NCBI GenBank assembly: GCA_003167475.1
Contig: PMTB01000082.1
Span: forward strand, 22,159-37,475
Length of the DNA stretch: 15,317 nt
Direction of reading: 5' to 3'
From: a candidate division FCPU426 bacterium
GTDB lineage: Bacteria; Oederibacteriota; PGYV01; Palsa-1178
In this document: positions 1-6,595 of the stretch, one piece after another
How positions within the stretch are numbered: position 1 is the stretch's first letter
How the letters are laid out: each line of letters opens with the position of its first letter
The notes under the pieces: generated by a model
What the model saw: the letters and a program-made list of their open reading frames with translations, nothing else
The model's database searches: none
Told to the model about the DNA's origin: nothing
Translations under genes and position numbers: made by a program

Positions 1-1524
1 ACCACAGGTTCCGGCAAGACAGAAGTATATATCAGGGCCGCGCAGCAGGCCGTAAGCAGCGGAAAAAAAGTCATTATCCTTGTACCCGAGATATTCCTGA
101 CGCCCCAGGTCACGGAACGTTTCAAGAACGTTTTTTTTGACAGGACGGCCATATACCACAGCGGGTTAAAGCCCGCGGAGCGCGTGCATGAATGGGAGCG
201 CATGAAGAACTCCGAAGTGGACGTGGTGGTCGGCACCAGGTCGGCCGTATTCGCGCCTTTTGAAAGCCCCGGGCTCATAGTCGTCGACGAGGAATTCGAT
301 TCTTCATATAAACAGGATTCGGAGCCGAGGTACTCGGCCCGCGACTGCGCCGTGTACAGGGCGGCGCTTTGCGGGGCAACAGTGGTGCTCGGAAGCGCCA
401 CCCCGTCCGCGGAAACGTATTACAATGCCGTGACCGGAAAGTACGGCATGCTTAAACTCCCGGAACGCGTGTCAAAGCGGCCCATGCCCGAGATAGAAGT
501 GGTGGACCTGAAAATAGACGCGAATAAAAATAACGGATTGTTCCTTTCAAACAACCTTATCAAAGGCATGCAGGATTCGCTGGACTCAGGCGGCCAGGTC
601 ATACTGTTCATAAGCCGGAGGGGCTACTCCAATTACAATTTCTGCATGGACTGCGGCACTGTGGAAAAATGCGTCAACTGCGATATACCGCTTGTATACC
701 ACAAGACGACCAATAAGCTCAAATGCCACTATTGCGACTATGAAAAACCCCCGGCCCTGATATGCCCCAAGTGCAAAAAACCCATAGCTTACAAAGGCGC
801 GGGAACCCAGCGCGTGGAGGATGTCATAAACAAGTTCTTTCCCGATAAAAAAATAGAGCGTATCGACATGGATTCCATGTCGGACAAGTCGGAGTACTTT
901 AAGGTTTACAACAGGATCAAAAACAAGGAAATAGACATACTGATCGGCACTCAGATGATAACCAAGGGCTTTGATTTTCCCGAAGTGACATTCGTCGGCG
1001 TGGTGAGTATTGACACGGTACTGAACCTCCCTGATTTCAGGAGCGAGGAGAGGGTCTTCGAACTGCTTATGCAGGTGGCCGGCAGGACGGGCCGCGGTGA
1101 AAAACCGGGCAGGGTGGTAATACAAACATTCAACCCGCAGAACCCGGCCATAGAAATGACGAGGACGTACTCCACGGAAAAATTCTATGAGGAACAGCTT
1201 AAGATAAGGAAGGAACTGGGGTATCCGCCGTTCGGGAAAATGATGCAGGTGATAATACAGGATGAGAACGAAGAGAAAGCCTTTAATGACGCCGAAAAGA
1301 TAGCGGACATAGTGCAAAAAACGATCAATAAGGAAGCCATGAAAATGATATCCATACTGGGTCCGGCCGAGGCGCCGCTTTCCAGGATAAGGAACAAGTA
1401 CAGGGTGAGCATAATTCTGAAAAGCAAAAACGCGAAAAGCCTGAACATAATAGGAAGGGCGATAAAGCAGAATAGCCGCGGGCTGGATGTGGCCGTGATA
1501 GTGGACCCGGTGAATACGCTGTAG
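1..1524 (+). CDS. priA: Primosomal replication-restart helicase PriA (5' partial)
   Basis: This is the C-terminal two thirds of PriA, the 3'-5' DNA helicase that recognises stalled forks and reloads the replicative helicase. The frame is open from base 1, so the window edge cuts the gene; the first visible ATG (184) is internal. Visible in order are the Walker A motif TTGSGKTEVY at residues 1-10, a Walker B-type DEEF followed by DSSYKQ at 96-105, a zinc-binding insert with eight cysteines in CxxC-type pairs at about 215-260, the motif GAGTQRVE, then GTQMITKGFDFPEV and QVAGRTGRG (motifs V and VI). The family norm at motif II is DEEH; here His is Phe. About 230 N-terminal residues (the 3'-end-binding domain) would lie upstream. 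The stop is TAG at 1522. Identity is very secure from motif order and the Cys cluster. Confidence 0.97.
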   Translation, partial: TTGSGKTEVYIRAAQQAVSSGKKVIILVPEIFLTPQVTERFKNVFFDRTAIYHSGLKPAERVHEWERMKNSEVDVVVGTRSAVFAPFESPGLIVVDEEFDSSYKQDSEPRYSARDCAVYRAALCGATVVLGSATPSAETYYNAVTGKYGMLKLPERVSKRPMPEIEVVDLKIDANKNNGLFLSNNLIKGMQDSLDSGGQVILFISRRGYSNYNFCMDCGTVEKCVNCDIPLVYHKTTNKLKCHYCDYEKPPALICPKCKKPIAYKGAGTQRVEDVINKFFPDKKIERIDMDSMSDKSEYFKVYNRIKNKEIDILIGTQMITKGFDFPEVTFVGVVSIDTVLNLPDFRSEERVFELLMQVAGRTGRGEKPGRVVIQTFNPQNPAIEMTRTYSTEKFYEEQLKIRKELGYPPFGKMMQVIIQDENEEKAFNDAEKIADIVQKTINKEAMKMISILGPAEAPLSRIRNKYRVSIILKSKNAKSLNIIGRAIKQNSRGLDVAVIVDPVNTL

Positions 1525-1547
1525 GAAGAGGTTGATTATCTGATCGT

Positions 1548-1688
1548 GTAGTCGCGGGCCTGCGTCCCACCGGCCCGCGCCTAGATAAGGATAAAAGACA
1601 CGCAAACTAATGAAGTGCCTGACTGTATCTGCGCGGGTTTGCTTGCTGTCCCGCAGGCGCACCCTGGTGGAACAGAGGGTGCGACTAC
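1548..1688. repeat. BIME-like pair of inverted GTAG-headed REP hairpins
   Basis: The element begins with GTAGTCGC (1548-1555) and ends with its exact reverse complement GCGACTAC (1681-1688). Each end is a hairpin unit read inwards. The left unit (1548-1581, + strand) has an 8-bp stem 1553-1560/1572-1579. The right unit (1656-1688, - strand) has an 8-bp stem 1658-1665/1676-1683. The units share the head GTAGTCGC, a loop ending in CCACC and the tail GCGCC, while the upper stems differ in sequence but keep pairing (GGGCC/GGCCC against ACCCT/AGGGT). A third hairpin (1633-1637/1650-1654) and a partly paired arm (AGATA 1583-1587 with TATCT) lie between. GTAG at the hairpin foot is the hallmark of REP sequences mobilised by RAYT transposases. 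It lies between priA and the queF promoter. The structure is seen directly; the REP assignment is inferred. Confidence 0.75.
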
Positions 1689-1701
1689 AAAAAAAATGTG
1701 T

Positions 1702-1707
1702 TATAAT
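1702..1707 (+). promoter_or_regulatory. Probable queF promoter, -10 box TATAAT
   Basis: A perfect TATAAT sits 37 bp before the queF start codon, placing transcription start near 1714. No good -35 box is seen: the hexamer at 17-bp spacing (1679-1684) lies inside the right hairpin arm of the upstream repeat. A factor-dependent or weak -35 promoter is possible. Confidence 0.5.
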
Positions 1708-1743
1708 CAGGAAACGTTTAAATAAATTTAAAGGAGCCTTACC

Positions 1744-2139
1744 ATGGCAAAAGCCGAAGGAAAAGCTTTTAAATTCCAGCCTGAGACGGAGATAGACACA
1801 GCCGTCCTGGAGACAATAAATTATGAAGGCGGGGAACAACTTATAGAGTACAGGACAAAGGAATTTTCCGCTGTTTGTCCGTTCTCGGGCCTTCCCGATA
1901 TCGCCGTTGTCATCGTGCGGTATATACCCAAAACAAAATTGATCGAATTGAAATCGCTGAAATACTACTATATATCATTCAGGAACGTGGGCATTTACCA
2001 GGAAAAGGCCACGGACAGGATATTCCACGATCTCAAAAGAACCCTCACGCCCAAATATCTTTATGTGGAGACACTTTACAACACGCGTGGCGGCATTGAC
2101 GCGAAATGCGTTATGGAAACAAAAAAAGGCAGAATATAA
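1744..2139 (+). CDS. queF: NADPH-dependent preQ0 reductase QueF (7-cyano-7-deazaguanine reductase)
   Basis: QueF reduces the nitrile of preQ0 to the primary amine preQ1 in the cytoplasm, a committed step toward the queuosine modification of tRNA wobble position 34. The 131-residue product shows the catalytic region EFSAVCPFSGLPD, with the thioimide-forming cysteine at C45 and the proton-donor aspartate at D52. It also has the QueF signature around E68 (ELKSLKYYY) and a following SFRN-IYQE segment. Length and the single tunnel-fold half fit the short type I enzymes, at the small end of the usual range. The ATG at 1744 is chosen because AAAGGAG (1730-1736) lies 7 bp upstream. No queC, queD or queE is visible nearby; the next gene, a lipoprotein, follows after 21 bp and is probably co-transcribed. 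Confidence 0.95.
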   Translation: MAKAEGKAFKFQPETEIDTAVLETINYEGGEQLIEYRTKEFSAVCPFSGLPDIAVVIVRYIPKTKLIELKSLKYYYISFRNVGIYQEKATDRIFHDLKRTLTPKYLYVETLYNTRGGIDAKCVMETKKGRI

Positions 2140-2160
2140 AAATATTGCAAGGGGTGTGGC

Positions 2161-3585
2161 ATGAGTATAGAACATTTTCAGGCCAAAAAAACATGCTTAT
2201 GTTTGGCTTTATTTCTGGCCCTGAGCGCGGTATTTTCCTGTTCAAAAAAACCCCTCACCCTTGAGGAACGTTTTGCTTCGACCGACCCGAAGGAAGTACG
2301 GTCCGCTCTGACCGATATGTGGCGGACAGGTGACGGCTCCAGCCTGGCTACAGCGGTCAGGCTGCTTGACTCGAAGGAATATTATGAGGACGCGGCCTTT
2401 TCCTTAAGCTCCCTGAATTCCGCTGTAATAGATTCAGTCGTGCTTGCGGGGATGGTTTTGGGCAGGGATAATACAGGCAGGCTTCTGTACTTTTACATGG
2501 TATCAAAAAAACGCCCGATTCCGGCGGAATTGTCAAAATTCAGCCAGCCGGATTTTAAGGGATCAGAACATGACAAGGCGCTGCAGTTTAAGGAAGCACT
2601 TTCTGTCAGGAACGCGAAAACAAAAATAAAATTCAAAAGGGATTTTAAGGACGGCGTGATAACACAGAACCCGTTTTTGGCTAAATACGGCTCCTCTCCC
2701 ATGATGCCGGCAGTCCCCAACACCTATAAAGCCTGGCACACGGCCAACCCGGACATACTTGTACACGATAAAACCATTTACTTTTACTACCGCGGAGGAG
2801 ACGGCACTGACCGGATATGCCTGGCAACCGCGCCGTACGAGTCTTTTAACGGAAGCAACTTTACAGACTTTCCGGGCAATCCCATTATAGGCACTGCGAA
2901 AAAAGGTTATGACAGCAGGGCCGCGCTTGATCCGGCCGCTGTATATTTTAACAACAGGGTATTCCTTTACTACAGCGCTTTGGGCGACGGGGAAGACTTT
3001 GTGGGGCTGGCAGTATCAAAGGATTTTAATAATTTTAAAAAGTACGCCGCAGTCATAAAGGGGCGCGCCCCGGCTGTTATCGTGAGGGACGGGGTAATAT
3101 ATATGTACTATGTCGCGTATAACCTGCTTGGCGGCTATTCGGTTTACCTTGCCACGTCAAGGGACGGGTATAACTTCGTTAAATACAACAACAAACCGGT
3201 TTTTGAGCCGGATCCGGACCCGAAAGCATGGGACTCCAAAAGCGTAACCGTCCCGAGGATAACTGAAAAAGATGGCTTATATTATATGCTCTACGCGGGC
3301 GACAGCAAATACCTGGATTACCCGCCATATTTCGGCCTGGCTTACTCATACGATCTTGTCAACTGGTATAGGGGTACGCAGAACCCGATATTCTCGCGCG
3401 GGAAAAAAGGCGACTGGGACGACGGCGCGATATGGTATGGCCAGATGTTTGAATACGGGAACAAATGGTATTTATATTACGAAGGCTGGGGTGGAGGGGA
3501 AAGCCACGAAAAAGAATACGGCCCCGGAGGGCGCTCGCAGATAGGGGAAGCGGTGGGGGAGTTTAGGCTTGAGGATTTGCTGTAA
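2161..3585 (+). CDS. Lipoprotein with glycosidase-like five-bladed beta-propeller
   Basis: This is a 474-residue exported lipoprotein. The N-terminus has two lysines, a hydrophobic stretch and a lipobox ending VFSC (C27), so it should be lipid-anchored in an envelope membrane. Residues about 30-130 are mostly helical and low in signal. From about residue 180 on, blade-like units recur: each has an aromatic strand (IYFYYRG, VFLYYSA, IYMYYVA, YYMLYAG, WYLYYEG) followed by LA-S-D--NF/W and a turn of the NPI(I/F) or KPVF type. This pattern is typical of the five-bladed propellers of GH43, GH32 and GH130-like families, which hydrolyse or phosphorolyse glycans. I cannot place the catalytic acids with confidence, so a sugar-binding rather than enzymatic role is possible. 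AAGGGG (2149-2154) supports the ATG at 2161. It follows queF by 21 bp, suggesting shared transcription but not an obvious functional link. Confidence 0.8.
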   Translation: MSIEHFQAKKTCLCLALFLALSAVFSCSKKPLTLEERFASTDPKEVRSALTDMWRTGDGSSLATAVRLLDSKEYYEDAAFSLSSLNSAVIDSVVLAGMVLGRDNTGRLLYFYMVSKKRPIPAELSKFSQPDFKGSEHDKALQFKEALSVRNAKTKIKFKRDFKDGVITQNPFLAKYGSSPMMPAVPNTYKAWHTANPDILVHDKTIYFYYRGGDGTDRICLATAPYESFNGSNFTDFPGNPIIGTAKKGYDSRAALDPAAVYFNNRVFLYYSALGDGEDFVGLAVSKDFNNFKKYAAVIKGRAPAVIVRDGVIYMYYVAYNLLGGYSVYLATSRDGYNFVKYNNKPVFEPDPDPKAWDSKSVTVPRITEKDGLYYMLYAGDSKYLDYPPYFGLAYSYDLVNWYRGTQNPIFSRGKKGDWDDGAIWYGQMFEYGNKWYLYYEGWGGGESHEKEYGPGGRSQIGEAVGEFRLEDLL

Positions 3586-3615
3586 ATGCAGAGGGTTGTA
3601 GACAGGAAACAGGAA

Positions 3616-3627
3616 ACCTTTAAAGGT
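3616..3627. repeat. 12-bp perfect palindrome ACCTTTAAAGGT
   Basis: This self-complementary 12-mer lies 30 bp after the lipoprotein stop codon. It could be an operator or chance; there is no T-tract to make it a terminator. Confidence 0.3.
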
Positions 3628-3658
3628 CGGCCTGCATCAATAAACGTGGCACCACAGT

Positions 3659-3680
3659 GTAGAGGCGCGTATAATGCGCC
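3659..3680 (+). repeat. GTAG-headed REP-like hairpin
   Basis: GTAG (3659-3662) is followed after one base by a 5-bp GC stem, GGCGC (3664-3668) with GCGCC (3676-3680), and a 7-base loop GTATAAT. The layout matches the REP-like units at 1548-1688 but the stem and loop are a different subtype. It lies in the non-coding gap between the propeller lipoprotein and the AT-rich membrane gene. Confidence 0.45.
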
Positions 3681-3771
3681 ATGCGAGGGGTTGATATACG
3701 GATAACGGCCGATAATATTTGGTAGGAATTGGAACGGGACGGACTTAATTAATTATGGATTCTTGGGAAAA

Positions 3772-3800
3772 TTGGATTAAATAGGCAAAAGTATTCTAAT
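3772..3800 (+). promoter_or_regulatory. Candidate sigma-70 promoter before the AT-rich membrane gene
   Basis: TTGGAT (3772-3777) and TCTAAT (3795-3800) are spaced by 17 bp and lie 26 bp before the start codon. The surroundings are AT-rich, so the match is suggestive only. Confidence 0.35.
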
Positions 3801-3825
3801 GTTGATTTAAGGGGGATTTTAACAC

Positions 3826-4347
3826 GTGAAAATATTCGTTATTTTATTTATGTTTGTTGCGTTGTACGTTGTGCTTGCAAAATTTTATTTTGACCGGGAC
3901 AAGTTTTTACTAAAAAAACGTTTAATGCTACTCATTGTTTTTACCCTACTGTGTATAACTAAGGCAATCGGAGATTATATAGTGCTTGGAAACCAATTGA
4001 ACAACAGCCCGACTTTAATCATCGTTTTGTGTGTTGCCATTTTGGTTTTTACGATCTTAATAATTCTTACATCGATTGAAATTAATTTAAAATATTGGAA
4101 TCTTTTTGGTTTCAAATATTTCGAAAATAAAAACGCCGGACAAAAAAGCGTAATAATTATTTTGATGATAACTATTTTTTTTATTCCAATGGCGTTTAGA
4201 TTTCGCAACTTTACCGTATTAATTATATTGGGTATGACAACATTCTTTCTGTCAATAGGTTTAATATATTTTCAATATAAAAACGAGCAACTTATTTCTT
4301 TGAAAAAAGTTATTATAAAGAAAAGAAAAAATAAAAGAAAAATATAA
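3826..4347 (+). CDS. AT-rich multi-pass membrane protein, unknown function
   Basis: I do not recognise this 173-residue protein. It has about five hydrophobic segments (near residues 3-19, 33-53, 62-82, 108-124 and 129-149) and ends in a strongly basic tail, KKVIIKKRKNKRKI, likely on the cytoplasmic side. The start is GTG at 3826 with GGGGGA (3811-3816) ahead of it; no in-frame ATG fits as well. Base composition stands apart: bases 4081-4200 contain only 28 G or C out of 120 (23%), while neighbouring genes look close to half GC, and codons ending in A or T dominate. This suggests acquisition from an AT-rich donor. It sits between a REP-like hairpin and a transposase relic, an accessory setting. 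Confidence 0.65.
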   Translation: MKIFVILFMFVALYVVLAKFYFDRDKFLLKKRLMLLIVFTLLCITKAIGDYIVLGNQLNNSPTLIIVLCVAILVFTILIILTSIEINLKYWNLFGFKYFENKNAGQKSVIIILMITIFFIPMAFRFRNFTVLIILGMTTFFLSIGLIYFQYKNEQLISLKKVIIKKRKNKRKI

Positions 4348-4360
4348 TTTTATCCAATGC

Positions 4361-4420
4361 GGTCCGGAAGGGTGTTTGCAGATATGGGAAGCGTTTGGGA
4401 ACAGTGAAATGGGCCGGACC
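4361..4420. repeat. 7-bp inverted repeat enclosing 46 bases
   Basis: GGTCCGG (4361-4367) is the exact reverse complement of CCGGACC (4414-4420). The segment starts 13 bp after the membrane gene and lies 90 bp before the transposase relic. It could be a hairpin-forming end of a small mobile element or a structured 3' UTR; no T-tract follows, so it is not a standard terminator. Confidence 0.35.
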
Positions 4421-4510
4421 TTGGTTATTGATTATAGACTTGACGGGATTTCTGTGAAATAACAGGTTGGCATTATAAGGTGAATTAAATATAGATTTTG
4501 TGGAAATATA

Positions 4511-4678
4511 ATGAGCGGGAAACTAAGGGTGCTAATACCCGGCGCTGTGTGTCACGTGATATCAAGAGGCAATTTCAAAATACCCGCGTTTGTCCTGATG
4601 AACAACCGCTATCACTTCCTGTTGAAAACCGAAAATGCCAATTTTCCACTGATATGGCGATCGAAAAATTACCGGTAA
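4511..4678 (+). pseudogene. Relic of a REP-associated tyrosine transposase (RAYT, Y1_Tnp/HUH family)
   Basis: A 55-codon frame starts at ATG 4511. Its first 21 residues carry the typical RAYT opening, LIPGAVCHVISRGN. This jumps directly to VLMNNRYHFLLKTENANF, the family's catalytic HUH region (usual form LMPNHYHLLLET). The roughly 40 residues that normally separate the two blocks are missing, which points to an internal deletion. The first His of the His-x-His pair is Arg here. After about 12 more residues the frame ends in TAA at 4676, before the catalytic Tyr helix and the C-terminal region. So it is truncated, internally deleted and almost certainly inactive. RAYTs are single-copy relatives of IS200/IS605 transposases that act on GTAG-headed REP hairpins, and such hairpins occur at 1548-1688 and 3659-3680. 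Confidence 0.75.
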
Positions 4679-4949
4679 AAAAACAATCCAAAAGGGTTAA
4701 CTGCCGGTGAAAAAAGTCCGAATAATGACGAATACCGTTCTTTATCAGCAGGCCGTGTCCTGGCATACTAATAAGCATAACAGAGCGAAACTATCAACTG
4801 CCTGCGGCGCGTCCCGGTTTAAAGCGGATTATCCTGGAAAAAGCGTCAATGCAAAAAAAACGGAGCAACAATCAGCAAACAGCCGGAAAATACAATTTTT
4901 CAGCGTTTTGGCGATGAAATTGAAAAATAATCCCTGACGGATAAATGTA
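4679..4949. other. Non-coding stretch after the transposase relic
   Basis: No convincing gene is seen. The short frames that cross it (for example 4707-4937) have no recognisable domain, no good ribosome binding site and low-complexity Lys/Gln/Asn content. It may include eroded 3' sequence of the transposase, but I could not match any conserved C-terminal RAYT motif. Confidence 0.4.
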
Positions 4950-5444
4950 ATGCAAACGAATATAAATGCGAAGAAAAAAAAGACGGGAAACAGTATATTA
5001 TTAATTATGGGATTGTCCGCGGCAGTTCTTATGGGCCTTTTACCTGTGGCACTCCTGCACGCCGAAGAACCGATACAACTGGCATGCGCCGGGCAATATG
5101 CCATATCTATGCGGTATACGGCTGCCGCGAAATATAATGATTCAGCCGGAAACACGCCCCCCGCCGATGATTTTGGTTCCATGGCTTCCGGTATAGACGC
5201 TGTCAGTTGCTCTATTTTTGGGGATATTCCGGTAGTTGTATATGGCCCCACAGTGATTGAGTTCTGGTGGAGGGGTTCTAACGCGGGAACAATGCTTTTT
5301 GTTTTAAACAACAGTATTCAGGCGGTCCAGTATAAGGATAATGGGTGGATAAAATACAGATTAACCATCAATAAAAAGGGCGCGCAGCAATTGAAATGGG
5401 TTTATAGAGCTTCGGCAGAAGGGTACGCTTCTATACAACCTTAA
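4950..5444 (+). CDS. Small secreted protein with a partial jelly-roll-like domain
   Basis: This is a 164-residue protein with a lysine-rich N-terminus, a hydrophobic stretch at residues 15-36 and a likely signal peptidase site after LLHA (38). The C-terminal half (IEFWWRGSNAG, FVLNNSIQAVQ, KYRLTINKKGAQQLKWVYR) resembles the beta-strands of a common extracellular beta-sandwich module, in which FWW-K-S, an ID(G) strand, and HTL-WVY alternate. In that module the sequence usually continues past WVYTKDG to an aspartate-rich turn and more strands; here it stops within that turn at SIQP, so the protein looks shortened. The ribosome binding site before ATG 4950 is poor. It may be a residue of a longer surface protein. 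A Rho-independent terminator follows at 5494-5515. Confidence 0.55.
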   Translation: MQTNINAKKKKTGNSILLIMGLSAAVLMGLLPVALLHAEEPIQLACAGQYAISMRYTAAAKYNDSAGNTPPADDFGSMASGIDAVSCSIFGDIPVVVYGPTVIEFWWRGSNAGTMLFVLNNSIQAVQYKDNGWIKYRLTINKKGAQQLKWVYRASAEGYASIQP

Positions 5445-5493
5445 AATATATGGTGAATTCATACCCGTCATGCCTTTTGGGCCTTGAGACAAT

Positions 5494-5515
5494 GCGCGTT
5501 TTGCGCGGTTTTTTT
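5494..5515 (+). terminator. Rho-independent terminator
   Basis: GCGC (5494-5497) pairs with GCGC (5503-5506) across a 5-base loop, followed by a run of seven T (5509-5515). It lies 50 bp after the small secreted protein gene. The stem is short, so strength may be moderate. Confidence 0.55.
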
Positions 5516-5647
5516 AATTTTGCCGGGAATACGGTACAAAAGAGTACTACAGACTGCAGATAAATCCACGTTTAAACCCCATAATTCCGCAGTTTCCAGC
5601 GCTAACCTGTTTTTAATAATAAATCCTACTTTTTTGGTAGTATTTTG

Positions 5648-5675
5648 TTGACTTCACGCAAATAGCGGGTATACT
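5648..5675 (+). promoter_or_regulatory. Sigma-70-type promoter for the DNRLRE lipoprotein
   Basis: TTGACT (5648-5653) and TATACT (5670-5675) are separated by 16 bp, each one mismatch from consensus. Transcription would start near 5682, giving a leader of about 50 nt before the ATG at 5731. It lies just downstream of a terminator, as expected for a new unit. Confidence 0.65.
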
Positions 5676-5730
5676 CGGGATAGGGACAGGCGATCAAAGG
5701 CCGCCCAATAAATATAAAAAAGGGAGAAAA

Positions 5731-6465
5731 ATGAAAAAAGTAATAGCAGCGATCTTACTTGTACTCGCAATTGCAGCAGCAGTTTCATGCGCAAAATCAC
5801 CAAGCACCGCGCCTGCGGCAACAGCCACGGCCACGCCGGTCAACACGCCGACAGTGGGGCCGACGACCGTTATTAAGTTCAAGCAGGGGGTTTTTCCCAG
5901 CGCGGCTTACGCAGGGACTTCCGACACGAGGGTGGTCAACGGGGCTTATGTCACCGACAATTTCGGTTCGTGCGCGAATTTAGAGGTTGGGTTTGACTCG
6001 GGGCTCGCCGAGAGGGTACTTTTAAAGTTCGATACCAGCGCCATACCCATGACCATGACCGTGCAGACCGCGACCCTTACCCTGAACTGTTTTGGGACCA
6101 ACGGCATACTGGGCCTGGCCGCTTACAGGGTAACCAAACTTTGGATAGAAGGTTCGGGCTTATGCGGAGGGCTGGCGGATGTCAACTCTTCATGGAACTA
6201 TAGCGACGGCCCGGCCAATCCGTGGACCACTCCGGGCGTGGATTTTGACGCGTCGTCAAAAAGCCAGGTCACAAATGTGCTGGCAACCGGAGCATATTCA
6301 ATCTCGCTGAATCCCGCGATGGTACAGACGTGGGTTTCAAATCCCGGGCAGAATTACGGTATGCTGATCAAGGCGGAGGATGAAACGACCAACTACGCCG
6401 CGAACTACGACCAAACGGTATCCGCGGGCGCGACAGCGCCGCTGCTTACGGTGAGTTACTACTGA
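5731..6465 (+). CDS. Lipoprotein with DNRLRE-type domain and Thr-Pro linker
   Basis: This is a 244-residue lipoprotein. It has a short Lys-Lys head, an Ala/Leu-rich membrane stretch and a lipobox AVSC with C20 as the lipidated residue. Residues about 23-46 form a Thr/Ala/Pro linker (TATATPVNTPTVGPTT). The rest matches a DNRLRE-type beta-sandwich: an opening with DTRVVNG and YVTDNFG, then ERVLLKFDTSAIP, a strand pair with VQTATLTLNCFG, the central W-E-S-W block (TKLWIEGSG, SSWNY), and a late VQTWVSNPGQNYGMLIKA. DNRLRE domains occur in secreted polysaccharide-associated proteins, including subunits that help disaggregate cell-wall material; a structural or carbohydrate-binding role is likely. 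AGGGAG (5721-5726) supports the start. It is a single-gene unit with its own promoter and terminator. Confidence 0.8.
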   Translation: MKKVIAAILLVLAIAAAVSCAKSPSTAPAATATATPVNTPTVGPTTVIKFKQGVFPSAAYAGTSDTRVVNGAYVTDNFGSCANLEVGFDSGLAERVLLKFDTSAIPMTMTVQTATLTLNCFGTNGILGLAAYRVTKLWIEGSGLCGGLADVNSSWNYSDGPANPWTTPGVDFDASSKSQVTNVLATGAYSISLNPAMVQTWVSNPGQNYGMLIKAEDETTNYAANYDQTVSAGATAPLLTVSYY

Positions 6466-6486
6466 TATAACATCAATTAAAGTTAA

Positions 6487-6521
6487 AACCCCGGGCTAAG
6501 CACAAAAGCCCGGGGTTTTTT
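6487..6521 (+). terminator. Strong Rho-independent terminator
   Basis: AACCCCGGGCT (6487-6497) pairs perfectly with AGCCCGGGGTT (6507-6517) around a 9-base loop. The stem's last two T begin a T-tract to 6521. It ends the DNRLRE lipoprotein unit. Confidence 0.92.
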
Positions 6522-6548
6522 ATTTACATGTGATATGTCCAAAAATAT

Positions 6549-6557
6549 TGGTATAAT
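6549..6557 (+). promoter_or_regulatory. Extended -10 promoter for the DUF2306-like gene
   Basis: TGGTATAAT combines a perfect TATAAT (6552-6557) with a TG dinucleotide one base upstream, the extended -10 layout that tolerates a weak -35. It lies 38 bp before the ATG at 6596. Confidence 0.6.
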
Positions 6558-6595
6558 ATTGTTAGGATTTGAGAACGTTTTTAAAGGAGTCGGCA

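Noticed and set aside
1548..1688. Structured non-coding RNA (6S-like or similar) between priA and queF
   Set aside because: No conserved core of a known RNA is present, and the two inverted, covarying GTAG units fit a REP pair better.
1658..1700. Rho-independent terminator after priA
   Set aside because: The stem 1658-1665/1676-1683 is strong but followed by A residues, not T, on the + strand.
1640..1743. PreQ1 riboswitch upstream of queF
   Set aside because: The gene context fits, but the hairpin with loop at 1638-1649 is not followed by the A-rich tail and pairing block of preQ1-I, and the hairpins lie upstream of the likely transcription start at about 1714.
586..1839. Long reverse-strand open frame of 417 codons
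   Set aside because: It lies antisense to priA and queF, which are certain genes; the composition is that of a complement shadow and no domain is seen.
3272..3544. 90-codon + strand frame inside the propeller lipoprotein gene
   Set aside because: Fully contained in a well-supported gene in another frame.
4707..4937. Short + strand frame between the RAYT relic and the secreted protein
   Set aside because: No ribosome binding site, no domain and low-complexity residues; better treated as non-coding or eroded sequence.
6569..6595. TTG start for the DUF2306-like gene
   Set aside because: The Shine-Dalgarno AAAGGAG at 6583-6589 lies inside this extension and is correctly spaced for the ATG at 6596.
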